Source of the DNA: Bigelowiella natans CCMP2755
Lineage: Eukaryota > Cercozoa > Chlorarachniophyceae
Assembly: GCA_000320545.1 (NCBI GenBank)
Contig: ADNK01002212.1
Location: 1-39,859 of the forward strand
Direction of reading: 5' to 3'
Length of the DNA stretch: 39,859 bases
Shown here: piece by piece, positions 1-12,300 of the stretch
How positions within the stretch are numbered: position 1 is the first letter of the stretch
Layout of the letters: the number at the start of each line of letters is the position of its first letter
The notes under the pieces: generated by a model
What the model saw: the letters and a program-made list of their open reading frames with translations, nothing else
Databases searched by the model: none
What the model was told of the DNA's origin: nothing
Translations under genes and position numbers: made by a program

Positions 1-501
1 TTGGGGGGGGGGGGGTATCGGGGGAAAGAGAGAGAAAGAGATAAATCCCAAATTATATTTAAACTTGTTTGTAGACATTTATAATCACTCCCTCATCATC
101 AACAATCCCCCCCCCCGTCGTTTTGCTGGTGCTAGTAAAAATTAATTCTCTATTTGTTGTATTATTATTTGGGATTGTTTTTCCTTTTCCTCCTCTTCCT
201 CTCAATGCCCCCCCCCCCCCTATTCTATCCAAGCAACATGATAACAACTAGTAGTGTCTATTACCAATTTCTCCGATAATACTTTACCCTTCTCCATCAT
301 TTTCATCATCACCATCGTTAATCTTCTTTCTTGTGTTAAAAAATAATGATAGGTTGCTCGTATGAAACATATTGAAGAATTTCCTCGGTTATATACATAG
401 TTAGTCAATTTATTTATCATCATCATTATCATGCATCATTGTAGGGTAAAATCTATCATTATTTTCCCTCTTCTTCGTCGTCCTCCTCTTCCTTCTCTTT
501 A

Positions 502-592
502 TCTTTCTAATCATCATGACAAGATATACAACAATACTAATGATGATCTTTCTAATCATCATTACAAGATATACAAACAATACTAATGATGA
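502..592. repeat. 45-46 bp tandem duplication
   Basis: A unit beginning TCTTTCTAATCATCAT and ending AATACTAATGATGA occurs twice in direct, adjacent copies, differing by one substitution (G/T) and one inserted A. It directly precedes the 58-bp minisatellite. Confidence 0.85.
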
Positions 593-620
593 CTACAGGG
601 TCTTGCAGTTGTCGTTCGGA

Positions 621-791
621 GCAGTCACAGCTTTTTATCTGTTAGCTGGGGTATGTATGTATGTATATATGTATCATAGCAGTCACAGCTTTTTATCTGT
701 TAGCTGGGGTATGTATGTATGTATATATGTATCATAGCAGTCACAGCTTTTTATCTGTTAGCTGGGGTATGTATGTATGTATATATGTATC
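621..791. repeat. 58-bp minisatellite, three copies
   Basis: The unit starts GCAGTCACAGCTTTTTATCT, continues through a (GTAT)n stretch and ends ATGTATCATA. Copies start at 621, 679 and 737, exactly 58 bp apart; the third is cut a few bases short. Copies are essentially identical where they overlap, so the array is young. The unit length is not a multiple of three, which argues against a coding role. Confidence 0.95.
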
Positions 792-1540
792 AATTTACGC
801 ACATTGCCATTATCATCATCATCATCGTCGTCATAAGACGAAGGAGAAAAAGAAAATAAATTATATCTCAATTAACATACTGGTATAATTACTGACTTCC
901 AAAAATGTCTTCTTCATAAATAAAATAAGAAGAAGAAAAAGAAAAATAAGCGCATATATTTCGTAGTTAGTAGTGTGTTGTTTTCTCACTATCTCTCTTT
1001 CTGCTTTGCCTTTGCTTCATTTTGTTTCTCTCTCATTACTAGTGATTCGTTTATGGTTCCTCCTTCCCACTATTAACCCTTCTCCTCTTCATTCTCCTCC
1101 TCCTCCTCCTCCCCCCCCCCCAGGCTGGGTTTTACTTATATGGCAAGTCAACAGACCCCCAAATCACGTTTAACCTCCCAGAATCATGTAAGAAGAGACA
1201 ACAACAACAACAACAACAACATAACATTTAATGATGATGATGATCAAATGATAATACGAATTACAGCCCAACTTCTCATCAGCTATGCAATCATCGTAAC
1301 TATCTTTCTCAAGGTGGTGGTGATAATAACATATTATTTATTAGCATGTTATGATTTAGACTACTACCAGAACTACAACTACTATAAAATATGAATAGCA
1401 TACTCACACCAATACAGCAGCACTTGAATGAAAATGACAATACTATAATTATTATTATTATGTATTGCACATTTATCTTACTCATTATCGGGTGATCATG
1501 GATGGAACCACGAAATAAAAGTTGGTATTGTTGCTGTTAT

Positions 1541-1571
<31 letters not shown>

Positions 1572-2004
1572 CCATTATCATCTTTAAAAACACTACTATG
1601 ATGATTGGTTTGTTGATGCATGCTCCTACCATTAGTTTGCACTCATGCTGAACCCTGTTATCTTGGAACTTGAAGAAATTGCACTTAAAAATGTATGTAG
1701 TATATGTATGTATATTAGTATATATGTTGTTTGTATGTTAACTCCGCATATCCAGCATAGAAGATCAACTATAGAAAACTGTAGTGGTAGTACTACTACT
1801 ACTACTAGTAGTAGTAGTAGTACTACTACACACTAAGATTATTGTTTCAATATCCATTACTAGTAGTTAGTTGTAGAAGCATCATCAGCAGCAGCAGGAG
1901 GAGGAGAAGGAGGAAAAATTGGAGAGATGTTTGTGAGAAGAACAACTACCAGTCTATATTTGTAGATATACTACTAGTAGTATTAGTAGTAGTATTAGTA
2001 GTAG

Positions 2005-2094
2005 TAGTAGTATTACTGCAACATGCTACTACTACATCAATATACTGTAGTAGTATTACTGCAACATGCTACTACTACTACATCAATATACTAC
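2005..2094. repeat. Tandem duplication with TAG/TAC microsatellite arms
   Basis: A core reading TATTACTGCAACATGCTACT followed by ACTACATCAATATACT is present twice, about 45 bp apart, flanked by (TAG)n on the left and (TAC)n on the right. The complementary trinucleotide arms could pair into a hairpin. Confidence 0.8.
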
Positions 2095-2460
2095 TACAAA
2101 AATGGTATTCCAATTCTCACTTTACCCTTTCTTTTCTCTAATCCTCCTCCTTATGCTTATGCTCTCCTCTCTTCTGTTTGCGTATGTTCTATTGAATATT
2201 CAGCCAACTTTAAGGAGGTGGTTGGTTCAAATGGATGCACGCTCCTCCTTCTCCTCCTCTAAGGCAGCAACAACAGCTACTATGTCTCCAAACACAAAAA
2301 GGGCAATCCCCTCTATAAGACTCTTCTTAGGTACTATACTTGTCATAGCTAATTATGTTTACAGTAGAAGGTTGTCATTGTTGATGGTGATGGTGGTGGT
2401 GGTGTGCCATAAGGTGGCTGCTTGTTATTGGTGGTGGTGATGATGGTGATGGTGGTGGTG

Positions 2461-2580
2461 GTTCTCGTGTGTCGAAGGCATCGTCGATGATGATGATGAT
2501 GATGATGATGATGGTGGTGGTAGTGGTTCTCGTGTGTCCAAGGGAAGGCATCGTCGATGATGATGATGATGGTGGTGGGA
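2461..2580. repeat. Imperfect duplication around GAT/GGT repeats
   Basis: The string GGTTCTCGTGTGTC followed by GAAGGCATCGTCGATGATGA occurs twice about 65 bp apart; the second copy carries an extra CCAAGG. The duplicated unit has carried a (GAT)n/(GGT)n microsatellite with it. Confidence 0.7.
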
Positions 2581-3202
2581 GAATTGATGATGATAACAAT
2601 AGGAAGGAGAGGAGGGTGGTGTGGATTATGTGCTTTTTTCATATCTTTCCTCCTTTAAATTTTCACTATTCTATCAGTATACACTTTGATTGAAATGTGC
2701 GATTTGATTGAATGGCAGATTGATTCATGCTCGCAAGAACATAGAGTAGTAGCATTAGTAGTAGTAGTAGTAGTAGTAGTAGTATATTTGTCCTCCTATT
2801 TATTGAGTTTTTGTACTATACTCAATATGTTAGTGGGCTGTACTGTTGGAACAGCTGTTGTTGTGCCTTATATTGCTCTCATTCACTCTGCTGTTGGGGT
2901 ACTACTACTACAACAACTACTACTACTACTACTACCTACCTACCACTACTACTACTACCTACCACCACTACTACTACTACTGCAACCTAAGATACAACAA
3001 TGGGAGGGGGGAAATATCATCATATAGATTACATCACCTTAACAATGATGATGATGATGATGATGGTGATGATGACGACGACTGTTATTACAGATATTTT
3101 GGTCTACATGCGTCTGTGTTGTTATTCCTTGTATTCTGGCACTTCAGGTAGCTAGATAGGGGTGGGGTACACACGTACTCTCTCTCCCTCTCTCTCCCTC
3201 AT

Positions 3203-3203
<1 letters not shown>

Positions 3204-3267
<64 letters not shown>

Positions 3268-3412
3268 TTATTAAATATATATTGTGTATGTGTGTGTGTG
3301 TGTGTGTGTGTGCATGTGTGTTGTATTATGTTAAGTCATTATGTGTAGTATCTGACTGAAAACGTAGTATGTTATGTCATTATGTGTAGTATCTGACTGA
3401 AAACGTAGTATG
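3204..3412. repeat. Compound microsatellite plus 41-bp tandem duplication
   Basis: (CA)n passes directly into (GA)n at 3204-3268, followed by (GT)n at 3289-3312. Then a 41-bp unit (from about TTAAGTCATTATGTGTAGTA to ACGTAGTATG) is repeated head-to-tail at 3331-3371 and 3372-3412 with one mismatch. Confidence 0.9.
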
Positions 3413-3708
3413 TAGCAGTATTATTTTTGAACTATACCATTGTGAATAATATACTAATATATAGTACAAGTACAAACATGGATTAGATTTTCCTACACGC
3501 ACAGTACCCGTACATGCAGCTGCAAAGAGTGCTGAATATTATACGCATACTAATGCGACACGAACCGCTAAATTAAGATAAACAACTCAATAATATTAAT
3601 AACAAATTATAACAGGAACATATCCTATTATCATTACAACCTTATTATCACCAACATTATCATTGTCAGTATTATCATCATCATTACCTTTTCTTACCAC
3701 CATCATAG

Positions 3709-3710
<2 letters not shown>

Positions 3711-3757
<47 letters not shown>

Positions 3758-3811
3758 AGTGATATATTAAATTAGATGTCTTCTTCTTCTTCTTCTTCTT
3801 CTTCTTCTTCT
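3711..3811. repeat. (CT)n and (TTC)n microsatellites
   Basis: A pure (CT)n run at 3711-3748 is followed after about 30 bp by a pure (TTC)n run at 3778-3811. All-pyrimidine tracts of this length can adopt triplex (H-DNA) structure; no gene is attached. Confidence 0.95.
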
Positions 3812-4130
3812 TGTTCTCCTTATATAATAATAATGATTATAATAATAATAATCTAGTTACGTGATTGGTCATCTTTCGAGAGGATGATCATTTGGACGTT
3901 AATGGTAGTAGGAAAATAGTAGCTCAATATAGAAGAAGAAGAAAAAGAAGAAGAAGAAGAAGAAGCACGGAGGATGTAGTAATTTGTGCTGATTATTTAT
4001 CACGAAGTTGTTGTTCTTGTTGTTAGGTGTTTGGAATATTGATAATGATTGTAGGATTATACCAAAATGTTCTTAACGTAAGTTAGCAACTATTATACGT
4101 ATCATCTCGTTATGTTAGTGGTGTGTGCCT

Positions 4131-4172
<42 letters not shown>

Positions 4173-4633
4173 ACGCATAATAAATGTCTAATAGTGATTC
4201 ATCCTGGCTAAACGCATTAGGAAATTATGATGATCGCATTATTTTACTACAACAACAAACAAACAACAACACGCATAACAATCACTTACGGTATCAATCA
4301 TCAACTACTAGTAGTACTTCTTCTACTACTAGTACTACCACTACTACTACTACAACTGAAACCCCTGCTTTGGTTCCTTCTCCTTCCTCTTCTATCCATC
4401 CTACAATCCTATTCTTAGATCTATCGATGCTACAATGGGACCAACGAAATTAACAATATGTGCAATTAGCCACTATTACAATAACTACAACGAGAAGATG
4501 AAGAAGAAGAAAAAGAAAGAAGAATACAGTTTGGATTGGGCCGTATAAGGCGTTTAATTTGCTGCTACTTGAAAGTTGTTACTCGAATTATTAAAATAAT
4601 CAAAGATGATATCATCATCACTATCATCACCAG

Positions 4634-4668
<35 letters not shown>

Positions 4669-4990
4669 CTTTCTTCAACAATCCCAGAGACAGATCCATA
4701 ATAATTACTAGCTTGCTTTGTTTATGATCCATCCTGTTATTCATGCGGTGCATGAGTGGAAGGATGATGATGATGGTCCTACAAGTTTAGGAACTGAAAT
4801 TACAGCAGCAGTCAGGCAGCCTCCTCGCCTCCTCGCATGTAGTAGTCGTCGTAGTCTCTAATTTGTAGAGGACCTTCTTGCTTAGATTACTTACCGCTTA
4901 ACGGCCACTATCAATTGCAATAGTACCTCATGTCAGCTTGATACAATCGTCTTAATATAATAATGTATAAAAGGCTTCATACATTTACTT

Positions 4991-6920
4991 TCTAAAATTT
5001 GGAACTATGTGTACGCTGCTCTATGATCACCACCTCATTAATTGTTGCTATGCATCAAACATGATAACAATGCATTTTAGATGATGCCAAATTGCTACCT
5101 TTGACAACATTACGACTGCTGTGCGAACCTGGGCTGCTAAAAATACAAATATGTCGTCTGACTTGTATTTTAATTGAGTACAACGCTGTTCAACATTGTG
5201 CAATCTAGCAATCGTCACAATGCTTCTTGATGCTCGAAAAAAAATCATCCAAGTAAAATTTGGCAAAATGAAAATGCAGGGTTTTTTTTTTTGTTGTGCA
5301 CTTTCTAGTTTTCTGGCTAGCTAGTTTGCAGACCAGGCCTTCTAGCCCTCTAGCCCTACACTAGCTAGCTAGCACAATGCACATTGTCATTCTGTCTAGC
5401 TAGCTCTAGAGCTAGTCAATCGTGGCCAAGGTTGCTAGGTTGGTCCAAAATTTCTGGACATTTTTGCAAACGGTTTGGATCCATCCGTTGAAATTGAATT
5501 CAAAAATTGCGACAGCTAGACAGGATGAAATCAACAAATTGAACACATCTAGACATGGACAGCTCTAGAGCTTTTGATTAAACACTGATGACACCATGCT
5601 AGCTAGCTTGCGCATGCTGCGCGCGCCGTGCTAGCGTTCATGCCCTGCAACTTTTGCAAAATGCCAGGCTAGCTAGCTAGCATGCAATCATTTTGCGATT
5701 TGAATCATAGCATCGTAGTCTTGACATGCACACAATGCCTAGATGCATCAGGCATGCGGCGATCTCTAGATCTAGCAATCATAGCGCAAGAGTGCATGTG
5801 GTGCACATTGGAGGGGTCGTGCTGTGCGCTGATCGAACTCCTCACACGATATGTGTACACAATTCTTAGCTTTGTCAAGCAAGGCGTGCTCCGTGTTTGA
5901 TCAGGCACTCAATCTATAGCGATCATCCCACGATCACAGAGAGTATCATACGAGAAATGCGATATCACCCGCATTTGGTACCACTGAGATGTGATTGCAT
6001 TGCTATTGCTATCGCTCTAGCTAGCTAGTCTACGCATTAATAAAGCTCTTTAGCTCTCGCGCTCTATTTTCATCTCATGTTCTCATGCAACTACGGCATC
6101 ACACATGCTGCTAGCATGACATGTAAGCTAGTAAGGCGTGTACATGCATGTTCACATGTCGTGTGTCGATCGTACCATTTCGATTCGGTCCATCCGATCC
6201 GTCAGTACAGACAATAATACAATAACAGACACAGCAATATCATGAACATCATGTGAGACGGATGTAATGAAATGTTTAAATTGTTTCAATGGTCATCCTA
6301 ATGTAGCTGTGCAATGCAGCGGCTACAGCGCTTAAATTGTATCTGTTTGTTTCCTTGGTCACATGGCGCATGCATGAAAATGCATCCTGTTTTGGTCTAG
6401 CATGGCGCGCTTTGCGCGCAGCTTCTCGACTAGTTTTCTCTGCGGTTGTGAGACGCGTGGTCTCGTCATTGCGATCCATGATCGCTGTCAGTTGTTTGTT
6501 GATTCTGAGTCGCTGTGGTCCGTATTTCCTGCATTGCAGAATGTGGTCCATGTCTTCATATATATATATAGTATATATATTATATTATATTATATGTCTA
6601 TCATGACAAAAAGAGCAATGCACATCTTGACATGACTTGATGATGTACGCTTTTTGGCCAGGTCTTCAAGGCCTACACATAGGCAAGAATCCCGATTGGA
6701 CTTGCATGTAGCACAGCGTTCGTGCATCACAGAACAGTGATCACATTGCTAGATTGAACGCTTATTGAACCATCAAACTTTTGTGTCTTCATTGTTGCAA
6801 ACATTGCATGCACAATCATCGCATGCGCCGCTTCCATTCATCTCACAAGTAGTTCACATGAGGGAAAATCTGTGTCATGCAGTACATACCGTGGACAATA
6901 TTGCGACCATTCTATATACA
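4991..6920. other. Gene-free palindrome-rich island (island 1)
   Basis: This stretch differs from its neighbours: it is richer in G+C and full of short self-complementary words (CTAG, CATG, TGCA, GCGC). Runs of CTAGCTAG occur near 5360, 5399, 5600, 5668 and 6020. Open frames on both strands are short and show no domain or splice pattern. It carries the left copy of the 141-bp dispersed repeat (6254-6394) and a short (TA)n near 6560. Confidence 0.6.
6254..6394 (-). repeat. 141-bp dispersed repeat, copy 1
   Basis: The 141 bp match 18835-18975 in the same orientation with only two substitutions and no gaps; identity stops abruptly at both ends. On the minus strand both copies sit in an open frame giving a common peptide of about 38 residues that ends SYIRMTIETI before a stop. 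The two base changes give one silent Asn codon change and one Tyr/His change. No terminal repeats or target-site duplication are visible, so the element type is unknown. Confidence 0.93.
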
Positions 6921-7826
6921 TCATGGCCACCCTCTTTTTGCAGTTGTCAGTTTGTCTCTCGTAGCACCACCATCACGTGAAGATACTAAGGTGCGAAGTG
7001 GTTGTCGGGAAGAATGTGTTACCTTGGATATTCTCTGCTTTACTACATTGATCTTAGCCTGTACTAATTTCGTATTTTCACGTATATTTTCCAGCTCCTT
7101 CTTTAGGGATGCTAACTCTTGTTTCTCTTTGGATAGTTCAAGTTTTTTTTGGTGGTTTTGAGATCTGCGCACTTGGCTCAGCTTCCTAAGTCGTAGCGAG
7201 GTTTTCGTTTGCTCTTCTTTGAGGTAATGCAGCTGTTTTTGCAGTACAAACGCGCGATTCTTTCCGCTAAATTGCATCGGTATCTCGAGAAAATCATCCC
7301 CCACTCTTGCCCTCTTACATGCACGTTGGACTCGGCGAATTGCCTCATCGCTCGCCGAAATGGCAGATAAGCGATCGTAAAATTCCATCAGCTTGTGATT
7401 TGCGACTTCATCTTGTTCCTTTTCAACAGCGTACCTGCTGATGCTTTCCTTGAGTTCATTCATCTCTTTTTTAATCGAAGCCTTTTCTTCCTGGTAACCT
7501 TTAAGCCGATTTACCGCATTGTCGTATGATTCCTTAGAGCGTTGCATCAGCTCCATAGCCTCTTCTTTCTCCTGGTCCATCTTCGACTTCTCCAGCACCT
7601 CCATCATACCTCCAATTGACTTCCGGACATCCTCCGATATTTCAATCTTTGCAAATAAGGGAGTCGCATAGCGGGCTGGTGCGGAACATGCTGCACATTT
7701 ACTGTTGGTTGAAACCCAAGACTGTATGCAATTGCTGTGGAAGACATGGCCACAGGGAAGGATGCTCAGCTCTCGTTGCAAAGGCTCTAAGCAGACGATA
7801 CATCTACTCTCCATGACCCCTTCCAC
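6921..7826 (-). CDS. RING-H2 / coiled-coil protein, TRAIP-like E3 ubiquitin ligase
   Basis: A single uninterrupted frame of 301 residues. The N-terminus is a RING-H2 finger: Cys9, Cys12, Cys25, His27, His30, Cys33, Cys44 and Cys47 are all present with normal spacing, so it should bind two zinc ions and an E2 enzyme. Residues about 75-270 are Glu/Lys/Leu-rich and predicted coiled coil, and the tail is basic. An N-terminal RING followed by a long coiled coil is the layout of TRAIP/NOPO ligases, which act in replication-stress and inter-strand crosslink responses in the nucleus. That assignment rests on architecture and the RING, not on a specific motif. The start chosen is the first ATG, four codons before a second in-frame Met. 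It is intronless, unlike most genes here. Other RING-coiled-coil families remain possible. Confidence 0.88.
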   Translation of the reverse strand: MEGVMESRCIVCLEPLQRELSILPCGHVFHSNCIQSWVSTNSKCAACSAPARYATPLFAKIEISEDVRKSIGGMMEVLEKSKMDQEKEEAMELMQRSKESYDNAVNRLKGYQEEKASIKKEMNELKESISRYAVEKEQDEVANHKLMEFYDRLSAISASDEAIRRVQRACKRARVGDDFLEIPMQFSGKNRAFVLQKQLHYLKEEQTKTSLRLRKLSQVRRSQNHQKKLELSKEKQELASLKKELENIRENTKLVQAKINVVKQRISKVTHSSRQPLRTLVSSRDGGATRDKLTTAKRGWP

Positions 7827-9366
7827 AGTGATATTTTAACTGAAAAGTGTCATCCACCCTCCTATCCACGTTTTCCATTCGGATTTATTAGAAAAATCGG
7901 ATGAGGAGGCGGAGCAGGTTGACTACTTCAATTTGGCGGGAAGACATAACTGGTGGCTATTCGAGCGAATAGCGACCGTTTTTTTGGAAAACATAGGCCA
8001 TTTTTCAAATATTCCTTTTTCAGCTGTCGTAAGACGACCTTCCTTCACAGGACGACTGGCTGTCCACGTGTGGCTCAAACCCGGCTGTGCCCACCGCTGT
8101 CCAGGTGTGCCGTTCGCACACAACTGGGCAATCAGAAAGAGCTTGAAAAAGGATTGGGGACGTGTTTCAGCACTTTTCCGGCGGGGAGAAAATGGCTTTG
8201 CCCCACACGCCGCATGCAGTGCCAGAGTGTGTCAATTTTTGCAACTTCCTGGGATTTTCCTCACGCTTTTCAATGAAAAATTTGGTTTTTGAAGGTGAAG
8301 ACTTGACTTTCAGCGACGATGTTTTTTTTGTTTCAAGCGCTCACGAGCACGGTTGCAACGGCGGTGGGTGATGCATCTCCAGACAACCGATCAAAACTCG
8401 CTGCATGGCACCAAAAAAATCAGTGAAAAATCAACAAAAACAAGGAGCCGTGAGAAGTCGCTCAGCCTTGCTAGCTTGCGCGTGCTGTGAGGTCGAAGTT
8501 TTGTCGGATGCAAAACACGGGAAAACTCTTGAAGGAGCACGCTCAGTTTGTTTGCAACACGAAAATCAAATCTTGAGCCAAGCTTGTGCGAATTGAAAGA
8601 GAAGTTTGGAACCAACGTCGTGTGACATGTGAATTTTCACAACGCTGCGAGCGCCGCAATTCTGGCACTTGGCATGGCATGTTTGAGCTAGCTAGCTAGT
8701 TGTGTCGCCAATTCAGCTGAATTGCTTGGATTTTCTGAATTGCTGTGGCCATGCTACTACTGGCGCAATGTCAGAATGGTGAGACAACGTGCCATGCATG
8801 CTTGCTGGACGTGTTTGAGACAGCGAGTTTGAACACTCTGGCATTCATTGCGCCCGTGTGGCACACACTCGCGCGCGCGTTCGTTTTGTCATTTTTGAGC
8901 ACAGCGTTGTCCTGCGCTCGTGTGGCTTTGATCGTGCGTGCCGTGTGTTGGATGATCGGCTCATTGCTGTGCTGTGAATCATTGGTCATGTGCACACGAA
9001 TGTGCATGCTAGCATGGCTAGATGGTTTTGTGCATGCATTCCAAAGTCAAAAGTGTCAGCGTGTTGTTGCACACTGGCCAACGTGAGAACGTGAATGCAC
9101 ACGTCGTGCACATGCTGCTTTCCGCAGCTCCATCCGTAGGATGGACAACATGACGCTGCAGCTAGAGCGGCGGACATGACCTAACAACTACGCAACGCTG
9201 AGAGTTCACGTTGCGACGGCTAATTTAGTTGTGATGTTGCTGTGGGTGTTCAATGCTGAGTGCAAAGCACAACCACGCCGCACTGGTTCGTGTCGAGATC
9301 GATCGTAGCACTCGCCATTCGTCCTTCGCTGCACCAAAGATGACACCCTGATCATTGACTAGAGCA
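7827..9366. other. Gene-free palindrome-rich island (island 2)
   Basis: Between the RING gene and the next minus-strand gene, the sequence again has the island texture: GCATGC, TGCGCG and CTAGCTAG words (for example at 8687), and many oligo-T and oligo-A stretches near 7980-8440. Open frames up to 119 codons exist on both strands but overlap each other, lack motifs and do not join into exon chains. I see no gene. Confidence 0.55.
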
Positions 9367-12300
9367 TCAGCATGGCTCGCCTTTGCAATTACCACCATCC
9401 CCTGGATCATCCTCATTGTCCGCTGGGATATCGATCAGATCTCGAAGCCTTATTGTATGCATAATTATAAAAATAGGTAAGAAAGAGGTAGTAGTAGCTA
9501 TTTGTGGGTCATCATCGGTGACAAAGACCATGCTAATGAGCATGGAACTTTTGCTGTACAAATATGGTTCTACGATAGGGAACTGCTGCTTTTTCCTGCG
9601 TTTTCCGTATTCTCTCTTCATCATCGTCATGGACTCGTAGTTATTGCAGTGGAATCTTACCCTTTAAGGAACTGGCAATCCTTAATACCATCCCCAATTT
9701 CTTTTTGACCCTCGGCCCTTATACTATTAGTGGTGACGGCGCTCTCATTATAGCGTCCGTTGTACAGATGCTTTCCTTCACCATCCCCCGCAGTGCGCAT
9801 ATGATCCTCTAATAAAGCAAGCTATATTATCATCCTTGTCATCAACAGACAATTATTAACCGAGAAAAAAGAATTAATGTAATAAATTTAGTAAATATTT
9901 TCTCAATCCTTTTGTTTATTTGTGCTTCTCTAAATTGATTTAACAACTGGCTTGACATCGTATGCACGCTCCCATTTTCTCTTTACACACTACTATATCA
10001 AATATGTTAGGCTATTTACTCATCAATTGCTAAAACATCATCATTCATCTCTATTTATTCTGCATTAATTATCTTCATATACTGCTTGCCGTGCTTCCGC
10101 AAACGAATCCATTATTATTTTCTACTATCTTCTAAACCACCTCCACATGGCGCGTCAACTCTTCCGCTGAGAGCGTCGTTTTGCATATTTATCCCATTAT
10201 TATGATGCTTCGTGTGACACTTGCCATATGAAGGATAAGTACTTGAAACAACATTCATCCTTATAATAGCCGTAACCAGCTCCTTCTGGCTCAATCTATC
10301 GACTGTAGAAGAAATAGCACTCGTACAAACACTATTATCTCTGCTATCAGTACCAATATCATTGATCAAAAGATTCTGCCCTTGCTTACTGTCATCAAAG
10401 GTTGGATCTGAAGATGTAACTCCAATTGTTGACATCCTGTGACGGAATCAAGAGCCACACCAATCAACACATGGTCCTCAGTCATAAAACGATGCTGTTA
10501 TTCAATTTGCTTTCGGAAAGGGAAACGAGAAAGAGGAGAGAAACGAAAAACCTCAAGAAATGAATCAATAAATTAAGGAAATCGCTAACCGAACATGGTA
10601 ACTTATTTTTCAATATAGTAGTGGTGATTATTACATTGAGTCGTTTCTGTGTATAAAGCCACTACTCGATTCACACACTGCCTCATTTACGCGACAAAAC
10701 TGTCTATTGCTGATATTTCCTTCTCTGCATGCTATAACTCCAGAAGCAAGAAGCTTCTCTTTCTGCCTATCCTCACTTCGTTTTGCAACAACTGCTGCAG
10801 GCACTGAGAGCGTACACAGATGAGATGATCGTAAGTCATCTTGCCCCTCTTCCATTCCCCCTTCTTCGAATTCTCCTCCTCCTCCTCCTCCTTTTCCTTC
10901 CAGTATCCTCATGTCTGCTTCTGTAGAAGTCTGTGTAGTTGGTGTTTTGAGTAATCGGTGATTTGAGATAGTGGCCTCCTAGAAGAAAGAGTAGCACAAA
11001 GGAAAAGAAGAAGGAGAAGAAGACCAAAGAGGACTACTTATAATTAAATTCCACCGTGCAAGAAGAAACTAGAACAACCCATGCATCTTGTTCAATATAG
11101 GTAAATACAAGGAAAAATATGCAACAACTCACATCGTAGTGGTCGTAATGACTATGACTATGATTTTTATCGTCATTAAACGACGATAGATGATATCGAG
11201 AATCGGATTCTTTGTCCACGGCGTTGTTTCGCTCCCCCCCCTCAACTGAAACCAATGTGTGGTCGCTCTGGAAGCCCAATGGATGTGTCGTATCTTCAGA
11301 ATCCACCGTCGATATTAGAGTAGACTGGTTGTTCTTAAGTTGTGGAAAGAATGGATACTCTTTCCCATCATCATCAACACTATTTCTGTATTCATCTGAT
11401 GAGCAACAACTAGCAGTGCTTCGAGTTCTCTGCCCTGAACGAGAGCAGCCTCTTTTAATTTTCACCGCCATCGGCAGCGAGACGGGATGAGTTATGACCT
11501 CGTCCTTCTTTAGAAAAGCCATCTGGTGGTACAGGGGGGGGGTTGAGTGATTATTTAAGGTGGTTTTTCTCATTCATTCGTAATATTGTTTAAATGTTAG
11601 ATCGATTGATATTCAGTTCCAAAAAGCCACAATCATCATCATCATCATCATCACCACCATTTTGTTACACTATGAACCCCCATACTATTCCTTCTCCTTC
11701 TCCTCATCTTCTTCTGTTTCCACTAAACGTCGTCGTCTACGTTGGTTGGATCTTTTGCGATTGACATCTCGAGGAGAGTTTTAGTCAATTTTCTTCTGTC
11801 CGCCTCACTTCGTCTTAGCTCCTGTAGAGCTTCATGCAGCTTCCTAGATGTAGAAGGTAGTACATGATCATTCTCTGATAATACTATTCCCATAATATAT
11901 TTAACATCCCCATACCAGCCTCTCTTTATCATTTTATGCTTTCCGGTGCTAATTTTATATCTTCTTTCCTATCATTACATCTTCTAGCACCTCTCTAAAT
12001 CCCTAACTCGCCTCTGATGCGGGCAGCAAAGATTATCATCATGGAGAAGTTCTGAGGTTGTTGGGAATATATAGAGAAGCGAATGTATGCGATAAAGAGA
12101 TAAAGAGATAAAGAGAACATAAACATGGTTACACCCTTCAGGTAATAAAATATACACCAGGCGCAATTTTCAGAAGGTCCCATAACAACGCAGCCACACA
12201 CGTTTATAGACACACACACACACACACACACACACACAAGCATAAAGTCGTACCATTTTGTCTTTCAGCTGCTGCTGACTCAGATCTTTGCATGGGAGAT

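Larger units (their letters stand above)
1..4990. repeat. Low-complexity, microsatellite-dense block without a recognisable gene
   Basis: The first 5 kb are built mostly from short tandem repeats: poly-G/poly-C tracts, (ATC)n/(GAT)n, (TAC)n/(TAG)n, (TTC)n, (CA)n, (GA)n and (GT)n, plus several 40-60 bp tandem duplications listed separately. Open frames here translate to runs of Met, His, Thr, Ser, Asp or Val, as expected from trinucleotide repeats. I found no conserved motif and no exon chain with convincing splice signals. It is most simply intergenic DNA; it could contain a long repeat-filled intron or UTR of a gene lying outside the window. Confidence 0.7.

Noticed and set aside
2349-3151. 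Overlapping frames of poly-His, poly-Met, poly-Val and poly-Tyr on both strands
   Set aside because: These are the possible readings of (GAT)n, (GGT)n, (TAG)n and (TAC)n microsatellites.
4184-4453. Plus-strand 89-codon frame rich in Asn, Ser and Thr
   Set aside because: The composition follows directly from (TAC)n/(ACT)n and (CAA)n repeats; no splice context or motif, and the surrounding 5 kb is repeat DNA.
7616-7816. Plus-strand frame opposite the RING domain
   Set aside because: It is the antisense shadow of the zinc-binding cysteines of the RING gene.
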